From Actinomycetota bacterium (GTDB lineage: Bacteria; Actinomycetota; Acidimicrobiia; Acidimicrobiales; AC-35), in assembly GCA_005884125.1 (NCBI GenBank), contig VAXP01000139.1:1-39128 (forward strand): DNA of 39,128 bases, read 5' to 3'. The position numbers and the translations under genes were made by a program. Below are positions 15,996 to 23,984 of the stretch, in pieces. The notes beneath the pieces are model-generated. The model did no database searches and was not told the DNA's origin. It was given only the letters and a program-made list of their open reading frames with translations. The first letter of the stretch is position 1, and each line of letters begins with the position of its first letter.

Positions 15996-16712
15996 TCACG
16001 CCCGCTCGATCGGGGCTGCCTCCGCCGCCAGGGCCTGCACCAGATCGGGCAGCGATCCGATGTGGCCATGGTCGTCGTCGGGGCAGTACCCGTAGGGATC
16101 CACGTGCACGCAGTCGAGCCCCGCGGCCCGGGCCCCCTCGACGTCGAAGTGCACGGTGTCGCCCACGTGCACGCACCGGTCCCCGCTGACGCCGAGGGCG
16201 TCCAGGGCGATCTGGAAGATCCGGGGATCGGGCTTCTCCACGCCCACCACGTGGGAGTCGACCACGACGGCGACGTCGGCCGCCTCGCCGCCCCCCACCG
16301 CGCATATGCGGTGCTCGGCCAGCTGGCGCTCCATCGTGCCCTCGGCGTTGGACACCACGGCCATGGCGAAGCCCGCGTCCTGGAGCTCGCGCAGCGACTC
16401 GGCCACCCGGGGCAGGGGCACCCAGGGCCGGCGCAGGTAGATGTCCTCGGTCACGGCCACGGCGTCGTCGATGCGTTCCTCGGGCACACCCGCGATGCGG
16501 GCGAACACCCTGTCCACCGCGGCCCAGTCGGCCCGGCCCAGCCTGTCGACCTCGCGCATGCCGGCGTAGTGGGCCCGGCGGCAGGTCTCGTCGTCGGGGG
16601 TGGCTCCCAGGGGTGCGAAGGCCTGACGCACGGCCTCGGGGTCGGGCAACAGGAGAACGCCCCCGGCGTCGAGCAGGACGGCGTCGATGCTTCGCTCCCC
16701 GGAACGCCCCAT
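15996..16712 (-). CDS. HAD-family hydrolase (subfamily IA-like)
   Basis: 238 aa from ATG 16712. Motif I is AVLLDAGGVLLLPD, with the nucleophilic Asp followed by Ala-Gly-Gly as in the GGVL branch of the superfamily. Motif II is MAVVSNAEG (Ser), motif III is the Lys in GVEKPDPRIFQIAL, and motif IV is HVGDTVHFDVEGARAAG. The helical cap lies between motifs I and II. Substrates are phosphorylated metabolites or haloacids; none can be named. It is convergent with the lysozyme-like gene and divergent from the RIO kinase. No clear ribosome site precedes the ATG. Confidence 0.88.
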   Translation of the reverse strand: MGRSGERSIDAVLLDAGGVLLLPDPEAVRQAFAPLGATPDDETCRRAHYAGMREVDRLGRADWAAVDRVFARIAGVPEERIDDAVAVTEDIYLRRPWVPLPRVAESLRELQDAGFAMAVVSNAEGTMERQLAEHRICAVGGGEAADVAVVVDSHVVGVEKPDPRIFQIALDALGVSGDRCVHVGDTVHFDVEGARAAGLDCVHVDPYGYCPDDDHGHIGSLPDLVQALAAEAAPIERA

Positions 16713-16834
16713 CCCGGTGAAGGTAGTCGCCCCCCGCGCCGGCAACGCCCAACGTCATGGCAAATGGGATTGACGGCAGAGACCCAGGGGGGCACAGTTC
16801 GCCCTACCGCGACCGGAAGGGAGGGCCTGCGCAG

Positions 16835-16891
16835 ATGACGGCCATTGTCACTGTCACCACCGCCCTCCTCCGCGCCCCCCTCGCCCCCTGA
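16835..16891 (+). CDS. Possible 18-residue leader peptide upstream of the RIO kinase
   Basis: ATG 16835 to TGA 16891 reads MTAIVTVTTALLRAPLAP. GGGAGG lies about 9 nt before the ATG. It sits in the 242-base gap before the RIO kinase gene and could be a small upstream open frame controlling it. The peptide is rich in Thr, Val, Leu and Ala, which in leader peptides can report charged-tRNA levels, but I find no attenuator hairpin set. The rest of 16713-16954 holds a TTGACG at 16770 without a good -10 partner and nothing else I recognise. Confidence 0.25.
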   Translation: MTAIVTVTTALLRAPLAP

Positions 16892-16954
16892 GCGCGAGCC
16901 GGAGGAGGACGCCACCCGCGTCCCATCCCCGCTTCGCCCGAAAGGGAGGCGCCC

Positions 16955-17716
16955 GTGCGCCCGCAGCCCGACTGGCTGATCACCGACGACGTCGACTACG
17001 TCGAGGTCGATCTCGGCAACCTGAAGACCGGCAAAGAGGCCGAGGTGTTCGTCATAGAGCGGACCTACGGGGATCGCTCTTGCCTTCTCGCCCACAAGCG
17101 CTACCGGCCCCGGGCTGTGAGCCACCGAGGGGAGCTGGCCGGCCTCGGCTTCCAGCGGGCCAACAGCTTCATGAACGACCACGTGTACCGGGACGGGCGC
17201 AAGTTCGCCAAGTCACGGGACCAGCGGGCCGTCGACCGCATGACGAACTACGGCAAGGAGCTCCTGACCGGGCGCTGGACCGGCCACGAGCTGGAGATGA
17301 TGCAGAGGGCCTGGGAGGCGGGCGTCAACGTCCCCTACCCCGTGGGCCCGAGGGGCGACGGCATGCTCATGCAGTTCGTCGGCGACGACCAGGGCGCCGC
17401 TCCCCGCCTCGTCCAGGCCCGGCTGGGACGGGTCGAGCTGGAGCAGGCCTTCGGCCAGCTCGTGGACAACCTCCGCCTCCTGGTCGGAGCCGGCTTCGTG
17501 CACGCCGACCTGTCGGCCTACAACCTGCTGTGGTGGCGGGAGCAGGTTTGGCTCATCGACTTCCCCCAAGCCGTCGACGTCACCACCAGCCTGCACGCCT
17601 TCGAGTTCCTGCACCGCGACGTGGTCAACGTGTGCACCTGGTTCGGCCGTCGCGGCATCGAGGTCAACACCGACGAGCTCTACACCGAGCTGGTCGGCAT
17701 GGCCTGCGCCTTCTGA
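16955..17716 (+). CDS. RIO1-family serine protein kinase
   Basis: 253 aa from GTG 16955, preceded by GGGAGG. The ATP loop carries LKTGKEAEVFVIE; the ATP-binding Lys is K48 in LLAHKRYRP. The catalytic loop is VHADLSAYNLLWW (Asp185, Asn190), and the metal-binding loop is LIDFPQAVDV (Asp202), the D-F-P-Q signature of RIO kinases. All catalytic residues are present. Archaeal and eukaryotic RIO1 kinases mature the small ribosomal subunit; bacterial members are less studied and their targets are not settled. The methyltransferase gene begins 51 bases later on the same strand and may be co-transcribed. Confidence 0.9.
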   Translation: MRPQPDWLITDDVDYVEVDLGNLKTGKEAEVFVIERTYGDRSCLLAHKRYRPRAVSHRGELAGLGFQRANSFMNDHVYRDGRKFAKSRDQRAVDRMTNYGKELLTGRWTGHELEMMQRAWEAGVNVPYPVGPRGDGMLMQFVGDDQGAAPRLVQARLGRVELEQAFGQLVDNLRLLVGAGFVHADLSAYNLLWWREQVWLIDFPQAVDVTTSLHAFEFLHRDVVNVCTWFGRRGIEVNTDELYTELVGMACAF

Positions 17717-17767
17717 GCCCGGCCCCCGGGACGAGCCCGTCGCCGGTGAGCGGGTAGGACAGGATCG

Positions 17768-18406
17768 ATGGCCTCCAGGCGATCGCCTCTGCGCCGTTCC
17801 TATGACCGCGTCGCCCGCCCCTACGCCCTGCGCTTCGCGGACGAGCTGGACGACAAGCCCTTCGACCGCGACTTCCTGGGCCGTGTGGCGGCCGGTGTCT
17901 CGATCCCGGGCTGGACCGTCGACCTGGGCTGTGGCCCCAGCCAGATCGGCGGGTACCTGGCTGCGCTCGGCCTCGACGTGGTCGGCCTCGACCTCTCGCA
18001 GGCCATGCTCCTCCAGGCGGGCGTCCTCAGGCCCGAGGCCGTCTGCGTCCAAGCCGACATGCGCGCCCTGCCACTGGCGCCGCGATCGGTGGCCGCGGTG
18101 GTGGCCTTCTACTCGCTGATCCACATACACCACACCGAGCTGCCCGCCACCCTGGGCGAGATCCACCGTGTCCTGTCGCCGGGGGGACGGTTCGCGCTCG
18201 CCGTCCACGTGGGCGCCGAGACCGTCCATCGCGACGAGATGCTCGGTGAGCCGGTCGACATCGACTTCTTCTTCTTCGACCCCGAGGCGCTGGCCACGGT
18301 CGTGAGCCGGGCGGGCTTCACCGTGGACAGCGTCGAGACCCGCGAGCCCTACCCCGGCGGCGTCGAGGCCGAGACCAGGAGGGGCTACATCGTCGCCTCT
18401 CGTTAG
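17768..18406 (+). CDS. Class I SAM-dependent methyltransferase
   Basis: 212 aa. The SAM-binding motif I is TVDLGCGPSQIGGYLA, motif II acid is in DVVGLDLSQAML, motif III in CVQADMRALPLA, and motif IV/V in VVAFYSLIHIHH. EIHRVLSPGGRFALAVH is the usual post-IV strand of Methyltransf_11/25 proteins. Before it, the N-terminal SYDRVARPYALRFADELDD is a typical lead-in helix. The four phenylalanines in DIDFFFFDPEALA precede the last helix. The substrate is unknown; context with RIO kinase hints at RNA or ribosome but this is only a guess. GACAGGAT lies before ATG 17768. Confidence 0.9.
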   Translation: MASRRSPLRRSYDRVARPYALRFADELDDKPFDRDFLGRVAAGVSIPGWTVDLGCGPSQIGGYLAALGLDVVGLDLSQAMLLQAGVLRPEAVCVQADMRALPLAPRSVAAVVAFYSLIHIHHTELPATLGEIHRVLSPGGRFALAVHVGAETVHRDEMLGEPVDIDFFFFDPEALATVVSRAGFTVDSVETREPYPGGVEAETRRGYIVASR

Positions 18407-18415
18407 CGAGCAGGC
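18395..18415. terminator. Hairpin across the methyltransferase stop codon
   Basis: GCCTCTCG (18395-18402) pairs with CGAG-c-AGGC (18407-18415) with one bulged C and a TTAG loop that holds the stop codon. It is located between convergent genes ending at 18406 and 18431. No T-tract. Confidence 0.4.
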
Positions 18416-18430
18416 GGGGCCCAGGCGACC

Positions 18431-18799
18431 TCAGGCTGTCGGGGGCGCGACCGATGAGGAGCGGCGGCGGTTGGAGATGGCCCACCAGTCCAGTGCGATC
18501 ACGCCCCAGGCGCCGTTGACCGCCACCGCGCTCCAGCGGTTGGTGAGCGCCCACCCCAGGCAGATGGCGCCCATCCCCAGCTCGTGGGCCGTGAGCCAGC
18601 CGACGTGACGGTTGCGCACGATGGGGACCCACCGCACGATGGCGGCGCAGGCGACCGGGTAGCCGGCCAGGCGGAGCAGGGCGGCGAAGACGGGCCCGTC
18701 GGTGATGGAGGACAGGGCGATGGCCACGCCCACCACGCCCGCCGCCATCTGTATCCGGGTGGGGGCCGGGTTCCACCGCGCCGGCGCTGATGGCTCCAT
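18431..18799 (-). CDS. Small integral membrane protein, unknown function
   Basis: 122 aa from ATG 18799. Four hydrophobic segments are visible: IQMAAGVVGVAIALSSI, VFAALLRLAGYPVACAAIV, ELGMGAICLGWALTN and NGAWGVIALDWWAISN. A short charged loop (VRNRHVGWLTAHE) separates the second and third. The end is NRRRSSSVAPPTA, suggesting an inside C-terminus. I recognise no family. It lies 28 bases after the DegV stop on the same strand, so it may be the last gene of the DegV-PlsY operon. Confidence 0.7.
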   Translation of the reverse strand: MEPSAPARWNPAPTRIQMAAGVVGVAIALSSITDGPVFAALLRLAGYPVACAAIVRWVPIVRNRHVGWLTAHELGMGAICLGWALTNRWSAVAVNGAWGVIALDWWAISNRRRSSSVAPPTA

Positions 18800-18827
18800 G
18801 CCCAGATGCTCGCACAGGCCGGGGCAG

Positions 18828-19658
18828 CTACCCCACCGGGTGGTAGACGGCGCCGGCCGTGCCCGGTCCGGTGTGGGCCCCCACGCTCGGGCCCACCCGG
18901 TAGCGCACGACCTCGACGGCGCCGGGAGCCTCCAACAGGGTGGACGCCAGGGCGTCGGCCACCGGGCGCGACGACTCGTCGGAGGCGCCCACGGCGACGC
19001 GCAGGCGGGGGCCGGAGGACAGCACGGCGTCGGCCATGGCCGCGGCCGCCTCCGCCGCGCTCGACGCCAGCCCCATCGTCTCGATCTTGCCCTGGGCCAG
19101 GCGCAGCACGGGCACGCCTGGTTGGTCGCCGGAAGCGGGCGCCATCCTTCCGCCGGCCCGGGCCAGGTCCAGGGTGCCCACGACGAACACGTTGCCGCAG
19201 CTGGCCGCCACCGCCTGCGCCGCGGCCGCGGCCTGCTCGACCGACGCTCCCGCGGCGGCCGCGTCACACGCGGCCCAGGCGGCCAGGGCCACGACGAATG
19301 AGGCCGAGCCCGTGTCGACCACGCTGACGGGCACGGGCGAGTCCCGGGCGGCCAGGCCGGCGGCGTTGAGGGTGCCGGACAGCTCGGCCCCGATGTGCAC
19401 CGACACGATGGCCCCGGCGCCCCGGGCGGCCAGGCGCCGGTAGGCCTCTCCGAAACGGCCGGGGCTGGGAGCGGCGGTCGTCACCGTAGGGCGGGCCCCG
19501 TGGGCGTAGTGGGCATAGAAGCGGTCGGCGTCCAGGTCGACGCCCTCGGCGTAGTCGACGCCGTCGATGCTCACCGTGAGGGGAACCACCTCCACGCCCA
19601 GGCGGGCCGCCAGCTCCGGGGGGAGCTGGGCGTTCGAGTCGGTGCAGACGCCGATCAC
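18828..19658 (-). CDS. DegV family protein (fatty-acid-binding, FakB-like)
   Basis: 276 aa, typical DegV length. The N-terminus VIGVCTDSNAQLPPELAARL is the family start, with T-D-S-N in the fatty-acid head-group site. VVPLTVSIDGVDYAEGVDL, TVTTAAPSPGRFGEAY and SVHIGAELSGTLNAAGLAAR follow, all standard DegV blocks, and AQGKIETMGLASS near the middle of the second domain. DegV/FakB proteins hold a fatty acid so that kinase FakA can make acyl-phosphate. GTG 19658 overlaps the PlsY stop (GTGA), which matters because PlsY consumes acyl-phosphate. No FakA is in the window. Confidence 0.92.
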   Translation of the reverse strand: MIGVCTDSNAQLPPELAARLGVEVVPLTVSIDGVDYAEGVDLDADRFYAHYAHGARPTVTTAAPSPGRFGEAYRRLAARGAGAIVSVHIGAELSGTLNAAGLAARDSPVPVSVVDTGSASFVVALAAWAACDAAAAGASVEQAAAAAQAVAASCGNVFVVGTLDLARAGGRMAPASGDQPGVPVLRLAQGKIETMGLASSAAEAAAAMADAVLSSGPRLRVAVGASDESSRPVADALASTLLEAPGAVEVVRYRVGPSVGAHTGPGTAGAVYHPVG

Positions 19659-20266
19659 GGGCGGCGTGGGGCCAGCACCCGGTGCGCGATCACGGCGCTG
19701 CTGGCGGCCGCAGCCAGAGGGAGACCGGGACCGGGCGCCGGCCCCCAGGCGTTGGACCAGCCCCGGCGCCACCACAGCAGGCCGGCCCCCACCCAGCTCA
19801 GGCAAGCCACCAGGGTGGCGGCCCGGGCCCGGCGCCGCCACGGCCCCGCCCCGGTGAGGGCGGCCACGCCCAGGTCGATGGGGAAGTAGGCCGGGAAGGT
19901 GGCCAGGCACTGCCCCACGCTGCAGGCGACCCCTTTGCCACCGCGGAAGCCGCTCCAGGCCGGGAAGCAGTGACCGATCACGGCCGCCGTCCCCCCGAGG
20001 TGCTCGCCCGGGGCGCCGGCCAGACGGCGGCCCAGGCGGCAGGCGGCGGCGCCCTTGGCGATGTCGGCGGCCATGACCGCGTAGCCCCAGCGGGGCCCGA
20101 GCACGGCCAGGGCGTTGACGGCGCCGGGGTTGCCCGATCCCGCGGTGCGCAGGTCGACGGGCTCCGACGTACCCAGGCGGGCGGCGACATCGGCGCTGGG
20201 GAGCCCGCCCAGGACGTAGCCGGCCAGGGCCGCTCCCGCCAGCCCGCGGGCGCGACCGAGGCTCAC
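19655..20266 (-). CDS. plsY: Glycerol-3-phosphate acyltransferase PlsY
   Basis: 203 aa from GTG 20266, which overlaps the stop of the FAD oxidoreductase (GTGA). Multi-pass membrane protein with hydrophobic stretches at the N-terminus, middle and end. The three PlsY motifs are visible: the S/R site near YVLGGLPSADVAARL, the phosphate-binding SGNPGAVNALAVLGP (canonical SGNIGATN), and GHCFPAWSGFRGGKGVA. PlsY transfers an acyl group from acyl-phosphate to glycerol-3-phosphate to make lysophosphatidate, the first step of phospholipid synthesis. Being translationally coupled to a DegV/FakB gene links it to use of free fatty acids. Note the Ile-to-Pro and Thr-to-Val changes in the glycine loop. Confidence 0.9.
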   Translation of the reverse strand: MSLGRARGLAGAALAGYVLGGLPSADVAARLGTSEPVDLRTAGSGNPGAVNALAVLGPRWGYAVMAADIAKGAAACRLGRRLAGAPGEHLGGTAAVIGHCFPAWSGFRGGKGVACSVGQCLATFPAYFPIDLGVAALTGAGPWRRRARAATLVACLSWVGAGLLWWRRGWSNAWGPAPGPGLPLAAAASSAVIAHRVLAPRRP

Positions 20267-21693
20267 CCGCCTTCCCCCTCGGGTAGGGCGGGGCGGGCCC
20301 GGCGACCGGCGACCTCGACGAAGAACTGGGCCGCGGCCTGCTGCATAGCCGTCGACCATGTGGGATAGGCGTGCACGGTCTGGGCCAGCCTTCCCGCGAA
20401 CATGCCGGTGCGCAGGGCCAGGGTCGCCTCGGCGATGAGCTCGCCGCCCCGGGCGGCCACGACGGTGGCCCCGACCAGTCGACCGCCCCCGAGGTGGCCG
20501 AGGCCGGGCCGGGGCCCGGCCACCAGCTTCACGAAGCCGTCCGTCTGGCCCGCGGCCACGGCCCTGTCCACCTCGGTCATGGGCACGTAGGCGACCCGCC
20601 CGCCGTGGGCCGCGGCCTCCGCCTCGCTCAGCCCGACGTGGGCCACCTCGGGAGCGGTGAAGATCACCGACGGGATGTTCTGGGCGCGGAAGCGCCGCTT
20701 ACGCAGGCGGCTCAGGGCGTTACCCGCGGCGATGCGACCCATCTCGTCGGCGGCGTGGGTGAGCTGGACCTTGCCGGCCACGTCGCCCGCGGCCCAGATG
20801 CCGTCCGCGCTGGTGGCTAGGGTCTCATCGGTCACGACGAAGCCGCGCTCGGTCGCGACCCCGGCGGCCTCCAAGCCCAGGCCATCGGTGGAGCCGGTGC
20901 GGCCCGCAGCCACGAGCACGCGCTCGCCTTCCACCGCCCCTACCGGGGCCGCACCCGACCCCGCTCCCCCGGCGCCGAGGCGGAGGCGGGCGGCACCCTT
21001 GCCGTCGACGGGCTCGGCCGCCTCGACGGTGGCGCCGGCGCGCACGTCGATGCCCTCCCGGTCGAACACCGCCCTGACCACCTCGGACGCCTCGGGCTCC
21101 CCGCCGGCCAGGAGCCTGGGCAGCGCCTCCACCACGGTGACCCCGACGCCGAGGCGGGCGAAGGCCTGAGCCAGCTCGCAGCCGGCCGCCCCGCCGCCCA
21201 GCACGACCAGGGACGCAGGGGCGGCGTCGAGGTCGAAGACCGTCTCGTTGGTCAGGTGGTCGATCCCGTCGAGGCCGGGCACGGACGGGATCGCCGGTCT
21301 CGATCCCGTGGCCACGACCACGCGCCGAGGGCGGATGGCGATGCCGTCGACGTCGACCTCCCGGGGGCCGCGGAACGAGGCCCAGCCGTGCACAACCGGC
21401 ACCCCCTCGCCCGCCAGCACGGCGTCGTCCTCGGCGGCCGCGATGGTCTCGACCGCGGCGCGGGCCGCGGTCATGGCCATCGTGAATCCGGCGCCGCGAG
21501 CGGCCGCCTCGATGAGGGCCTTGGAAGGCACACAGCCGGTGAAGGTGCAGTCCCCGCCCAGCCGGCCCTGCTGCACGAGCAGGGTGCTCGCGCCGCGGCG
21601 CACCCCGGCCCGGGCCGCGGCCAGGCCGGCGGCGCCACCGCCGATGACCAGGAGGTCGGGCGCACGGTCGATCGGGGGCGTCGGCGCAGCCAT
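20263..21693 (-). CDS. FAD/NAD(P)-dependent disulfide oxidoreductase (mercuric reductase/lipoamide dehydrogenase-like)
   Basis: 476 aa. FAD-binding LLVIGGGAAGLAAARAGVRR is followed by the redox-active pair in GGDCTFTGCVPSKALI (C-x4-C). The NAD(P) domain begins LVVLGGGAAGCELAQAFARL. A second FAD motif is IWAAGDVAGKVQLTHAADEM. The dimerisation domain ends with VHAYPTWSTAM, where HAYPT replaces the HxHPT active-site base motif of lipoamide dehydrogenases; the His is kept. It belongs to the class I pyridine nucleotide-disulfide family, but lacks an N-terminal lipoyl or heavy-metal domain, so the exact substrate is open. GGAGG precedes ATG 21693. It heads the run with PlsY and DegV. Confidence 0.9.
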   Translation of the reverse strand: MAAPTPPIDRAPDLLVIGGGAAGLAAARAGVRRGASTLLVQQGRLGGDCTFTGCVPSKALIEAAARGAGFTMAMTAARAAVETIAAAEDDAVLAGEGVPVVHGWASFRGPREVDVDGIAIRPRRVVVATGSRPAIPSVPGLDGIDHLTNETVFDLDAAPASLVVLGGGAAGCELAQAFARLGVGVTVVEALPRLLAGGEPEASEVVRAVFDREGIDVRAGATVEAAEPVDGKGAARLRLGAGGAGSGAAPVGAVEGERVLVAAGRTGSTDGLGLEAAGVATERGFVVTDETLATSADGIWAAGDVAGKVQLTHAADEMGRIAAGNALSRLRKRRFRAQNIPSVIFTAPEVAHVGLSEAEAAAHGGRVAYVPMTEVDRAVAAGQTDGFVKLVAGPRPGLGHLGGGRLVGATVVAARGGELIAEATLALRTGMFAGRLAQTVHAYPTWSTAMQQAAAQFFVEVAGRRARPALPEGEGG

Positions 21694-21735
21694 GGACAGG
21701 GAACCTCCACGAGTATGACGCCCCTGCTTAGATGA

Positions 21736-22590
21736 TCAGGGCTTGGGCGGGCCCGCCCGCGACCGGTTGATCAGATCGGATATGTCGGTGACCTGGTCGG
21801 GGGGCGGAGGCTGCACGCTTACCGCGGTGCCGAAGTCGAACAGCTCCATGGTGAGCTCCACCGAGCTGGGAAGCGAGGTCGCGGGGGCGTTGCCGGCGGG
21901 GGCCGCGGGGGAGAACTCCTGCACCAGGTGCATGCGCCGGACGCGGTCCTGGGCGTCGATCCAGACGTCGACGGGGAAGGTGGGCTTCAGACCGAGGCGA
22001 TCGATGAGCTGGCGGAGGGCGGCCCGCTGGTCGGGCCCGAGCGAGGCCGCCGCCTTGTTCAGGTCGACGGTGGCCCGGTAGTGCGTGGTGGCCACCCCCC
22101 GGACCACCTCGTGGCCCACCCTGGTGATCTGGCTGGACGCCCCCCGCAGGTAGCTCAGGGTCTGCGTTGGGTCGGAGGGCTGGGACTGGAGCACGCTGCT
22201 GATCCCGGGCACGCCCACGACCTGCCCGGCCGTCTTGAGGTCGATCTTCAGCCACGTCTTGCCCCCGACGGCGGGCGCCAGCTGGGGGATGTGCTCGTAG
22301 ACGACGGTTCCGTCCATCACCGCGTCGATGCTTCCGGTTTCGGTCGTGACCCGAAAGGTGGCCTGCCTGGCCCCGAAGTCCACCGCGCCTTCGGACTGGA
22401 GGGTCCGGCCCGCGGCCAGGGGGCCGGAGGCGGACGAGATGCGCACGGTCATGCTCACCCGGGCGCTGCCCGCGGAGCTGGTCGCCGACGCCGAGCGCGC
22501 CACCACCGTGACCGCCGCGGGTCCCGACCCGCAGGCCGCGGCGACGCTGAGGCCTGCCGCCACCGCCGCCATGCCCACCCTCTTCCCCAT
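21736..22590 (-). CDS. Exported lipoprotein, LppX/LprG-like beta-rich fold
   Basis: 284 aa from ATG 22590, with GAGGGAGG four nt upstream. The signal peptide MGKRVGMAAVAAGLSVAAACG ends in a weak lipobox (AAAC). The rest is rich in beta strands: SARVSMTVRISSASG, SEGAVDFGARQATFRVTTET, DAVMDGTVVYEHIPQL and KTWLKIDL, then a conserved-looking THYRATVDLNKA and WIDAQDRVRRMHLVQEF. This pattern is typical of the LppX/LprG (LppX_LprAFG) lipoproteins, which carry lipids across the periplasm-like space of actinobacteria. No ligand can be named. Divergent from the adenylate cyclase. Confidence 0.82.
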   Translation of the reverse strand: MGKRVGMAAVAAGLSVAAACGSGPAAVTVVARSASATSSAGSARVSMTVRISSASGPLAAGRTLQSEGAVDFGARQATFRVTTETGSIDAVMDGTVVYEHIPQLAPAVGGKTWLKIDLKTAGQVVGVPGISSVLQSQPSDPTQTLSYLRGASSQITRVGHEVVRGVATTHYRATVDLNKAAASLGPDQRAALRQLIDRLGLKPTFPVDVWIDAQDRVRRMHLVQEFSPAAPAGNAPATSLPSSVELTMELFDFGTAVSVQPPPPDQVTDISDLINRSRAGPPKP

Positions 22591-22613
22591 GGCGCCTCCC
22601 TCGGGCCGGCGCG

Positions 22614-22619
22614 ATCGTA
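22614..22619 (-). promoter_or_regulatory. Candidate -10 box for the lipoprotein gene
   Basis: On the complement TACGAT fits TANNNT and would place transcription start about 17 bases before the ribosome site of the lipoprotein (ATG 22590). No clear -35 box. Confidence 0.3.
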
Positions 22620-22752
22620 GGGTCCGGACCAACCCCACCGGGCCATTTCGGCTTCCTCGGAGCGGGCGTAGGGTCGGGACGGTCGGGATCGCGGCAACGG
22701 GCGGACCCGCACCAGGCGGGCCTGGCCCTGACCCGGGCCTGCGACGGTCCAA

Positions 22753-22758
22753 TAGCGT
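22753..22758 (+). promoter_or_regulatory. Candidate -10 box upstream of the adenylate cyclase, with an 8-codon leaderless frame
   Basis: TAGCGT fits TANNNT; 7 nt later is ATG 22766, which opens the tiny frame MIRPRTRA ending with TGA at 22792. The cyclase GTG (22815) follows 22 bases after that stop and has no ribosome site. Either transcription starts here and the short frame feeds ribosomes to the cyclase start, or the real cyclase start differs. Confidence 0.3.
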
Positions 22759-22814
22759 GGTGCTGATGATCAGGCCGCGCACCCGGGCGTGAAGACGACC
22801 GGGCCGACGGCGCC

Positions 22815-23861
22815 GTGAGCGCGGTGGGGCGCTTCGACGTTCACGCCTTCCTGCGCGAGCGGGGCGTCCCCGACGACGAGATCGCCGCGGCCGAGGACCA
22901 ACGCACCCTCCCCCTGCTGGTCATCGACCAGCTGCTGTTCCCGGGACGGCCCAGGTACGACGAGGACACGCTGGTGGACAAGGTGGGGGTGGACCGGGAC
23001 TACGCACGGGCCCTGTGGCGGGCGATGGGCTTCCCCGGGCTCCCGGAGGGCGAGGTGGCCTTCTACGACGACGACCTCGAGGCCCTGCGCTCCGCCGTGA
23101 TCGGGGACCCCATGAGGGAGCTGCTACCCAACCTGGTGCACCAGACGCGCGTCACCAGCGCGGCCATGACCCGCATCGCCGAGCAGTCCACCGACGACAT
23201 CGAAAGGCTCCTCAACGACCTCCGGGAGCAGGGAGCCCCGGACGAGGAGGCCGTCCGGCTCATGGTCTCGGTCTTCCAGGTGGAGCGCTTCGAGCAGCTG
23301 CTCTGGTACATCTTCAGGCGCCAGCTGCGGGCCTCGCTGTGGCGGAGGCTGGCCGCCCCGGAGCCGGGGGCGCCCACGACGGTGGGCTTCGTGGACCTGG
23401 TCCGCTTCGCAGCTGTGACCGAGAACGTGGCCGACGACGAGCTCGAGCGCCTCATCGTCCGCTTCGAGGAGGTGGCCTACGACGCCATCGTCGACGGTGG
23501 CGGGCGCATGGTGAAGATGATCGGCGACGCCGTGATGTTCGTGGCCGACGATCCCGAACGGGCAACGCTGGTCGCCATCGATTTGGTCGACGCCTACGCC
23601 CGCGACGACCTCCTCCCACCGGCCAGGGCGGGCCTGGCCCGGGGCGAGGTTCTCGCCCGTGACGGCGACTACTTCGGACCGCCGGTGAACCTGGCGGCGC
23701 GCATCGTCGACGTCGCCCGCCCCTCCCGCGTCGTTGTCTCCGACGAGCTGCGCGACGCGCTCCTGCCCTCGGGCCGGTTCTCCTTCCGCAGGCTGCCGCC
23801 CAAGCGGCTGAGGGGTATGGGCCACCCGCCCATCTGGGCCGCGGCCCGCGCTTCAGACTGA
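22815..23861 (+). CDS. Class III adenylate cyclase with N-terminal regulatory domain (Rv1264-like)
   Basis: 348 aa. Residues 1-185 are a helical regulatory domain; the arrangement resembles mycobacterial Rv1264, whose N-terminal domain inhibits the enzyme in a pH-dependent way. The catalytic domain starts near 189: GFVDLVRFAAVTENV carries the first metal Asp (about D194), VKMIGDAVMFVADD carries the substrate Lys (K234) and second Asp (D238), and FGPPVNLAARI has the transition-state Asn (N292) and Arg (R296). All needed residues are present, so it should be an active homodimeric ATP cyclase, making cAMP. Cytoplasmic, no membrane helix. Two CRP-like sites occur elsewhere in the window, matching a cAMP response. 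Confidence 0.92.
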   Translation: MSAVGRFDVHAFLRERGVPDDEIAAAEDQRTLPLLVIDQLLFPGRPRYDEDTLVDKVGVDRDYARALWRAMGFPGLPEGEVAFYDDDLEALRSAVIGDPMRELLPNLVHQTRVTSAAMTRIAEQSTDDIERLLNDLREQGAPDEEAVRLMVSVFQVERFEQLLWYIFRRQLRASLWRRLAAPEPGAPTTVGFVDLVRFAAVTENVADDELERLIVRFEEVAYDAIVDGGGRMVKMIGDAVMFVADDPERATLVAIDLVDAYARDDLLPPARAGLARGEVLARDGDYFGPPVNLAARIVDVARPSRVVVSDELRDALLPSGRFSFRRLPPKRLRGMGHPPIWAAARASD

Positions 23862-23907
23862 CGGCAACGGTCGCCTTGGGCCCGGCCGCCCCGGTCCCGC
23901 GCCGGCA

Positions 23908-23923
23908 TCATCAAAGTTGATGA
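23908..23923. promoter_or_regulatory. 16-bp palindrome, possible operator
   Basis: TCATCAA-AG-TTGATGA has perfect 7-bp arms around a 2-base centre. It is AT-rich against the surrounding GC-rich DNA and lies 100 bases upstream of the small gene at 24024, between it and the cyclase stop. A dimeric regulator is the obvious reader; which one is unknown. Confidence 0.5.
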
Positions 23924-23984
23924 ATCGGCGCCCTCCGTCGGAATTCCCCAGTTTTGAGGATTCCCGGCCCCCCGCGTCTGTTTA

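Noticed and set aside
23940-23965. GGAAT...ATTCC imperfect inverted repeat before the small gene
   Set aside because: Short 5-bp arms with a 15-nt gap; too common by chance to report beside the stronger palindrome and stem.
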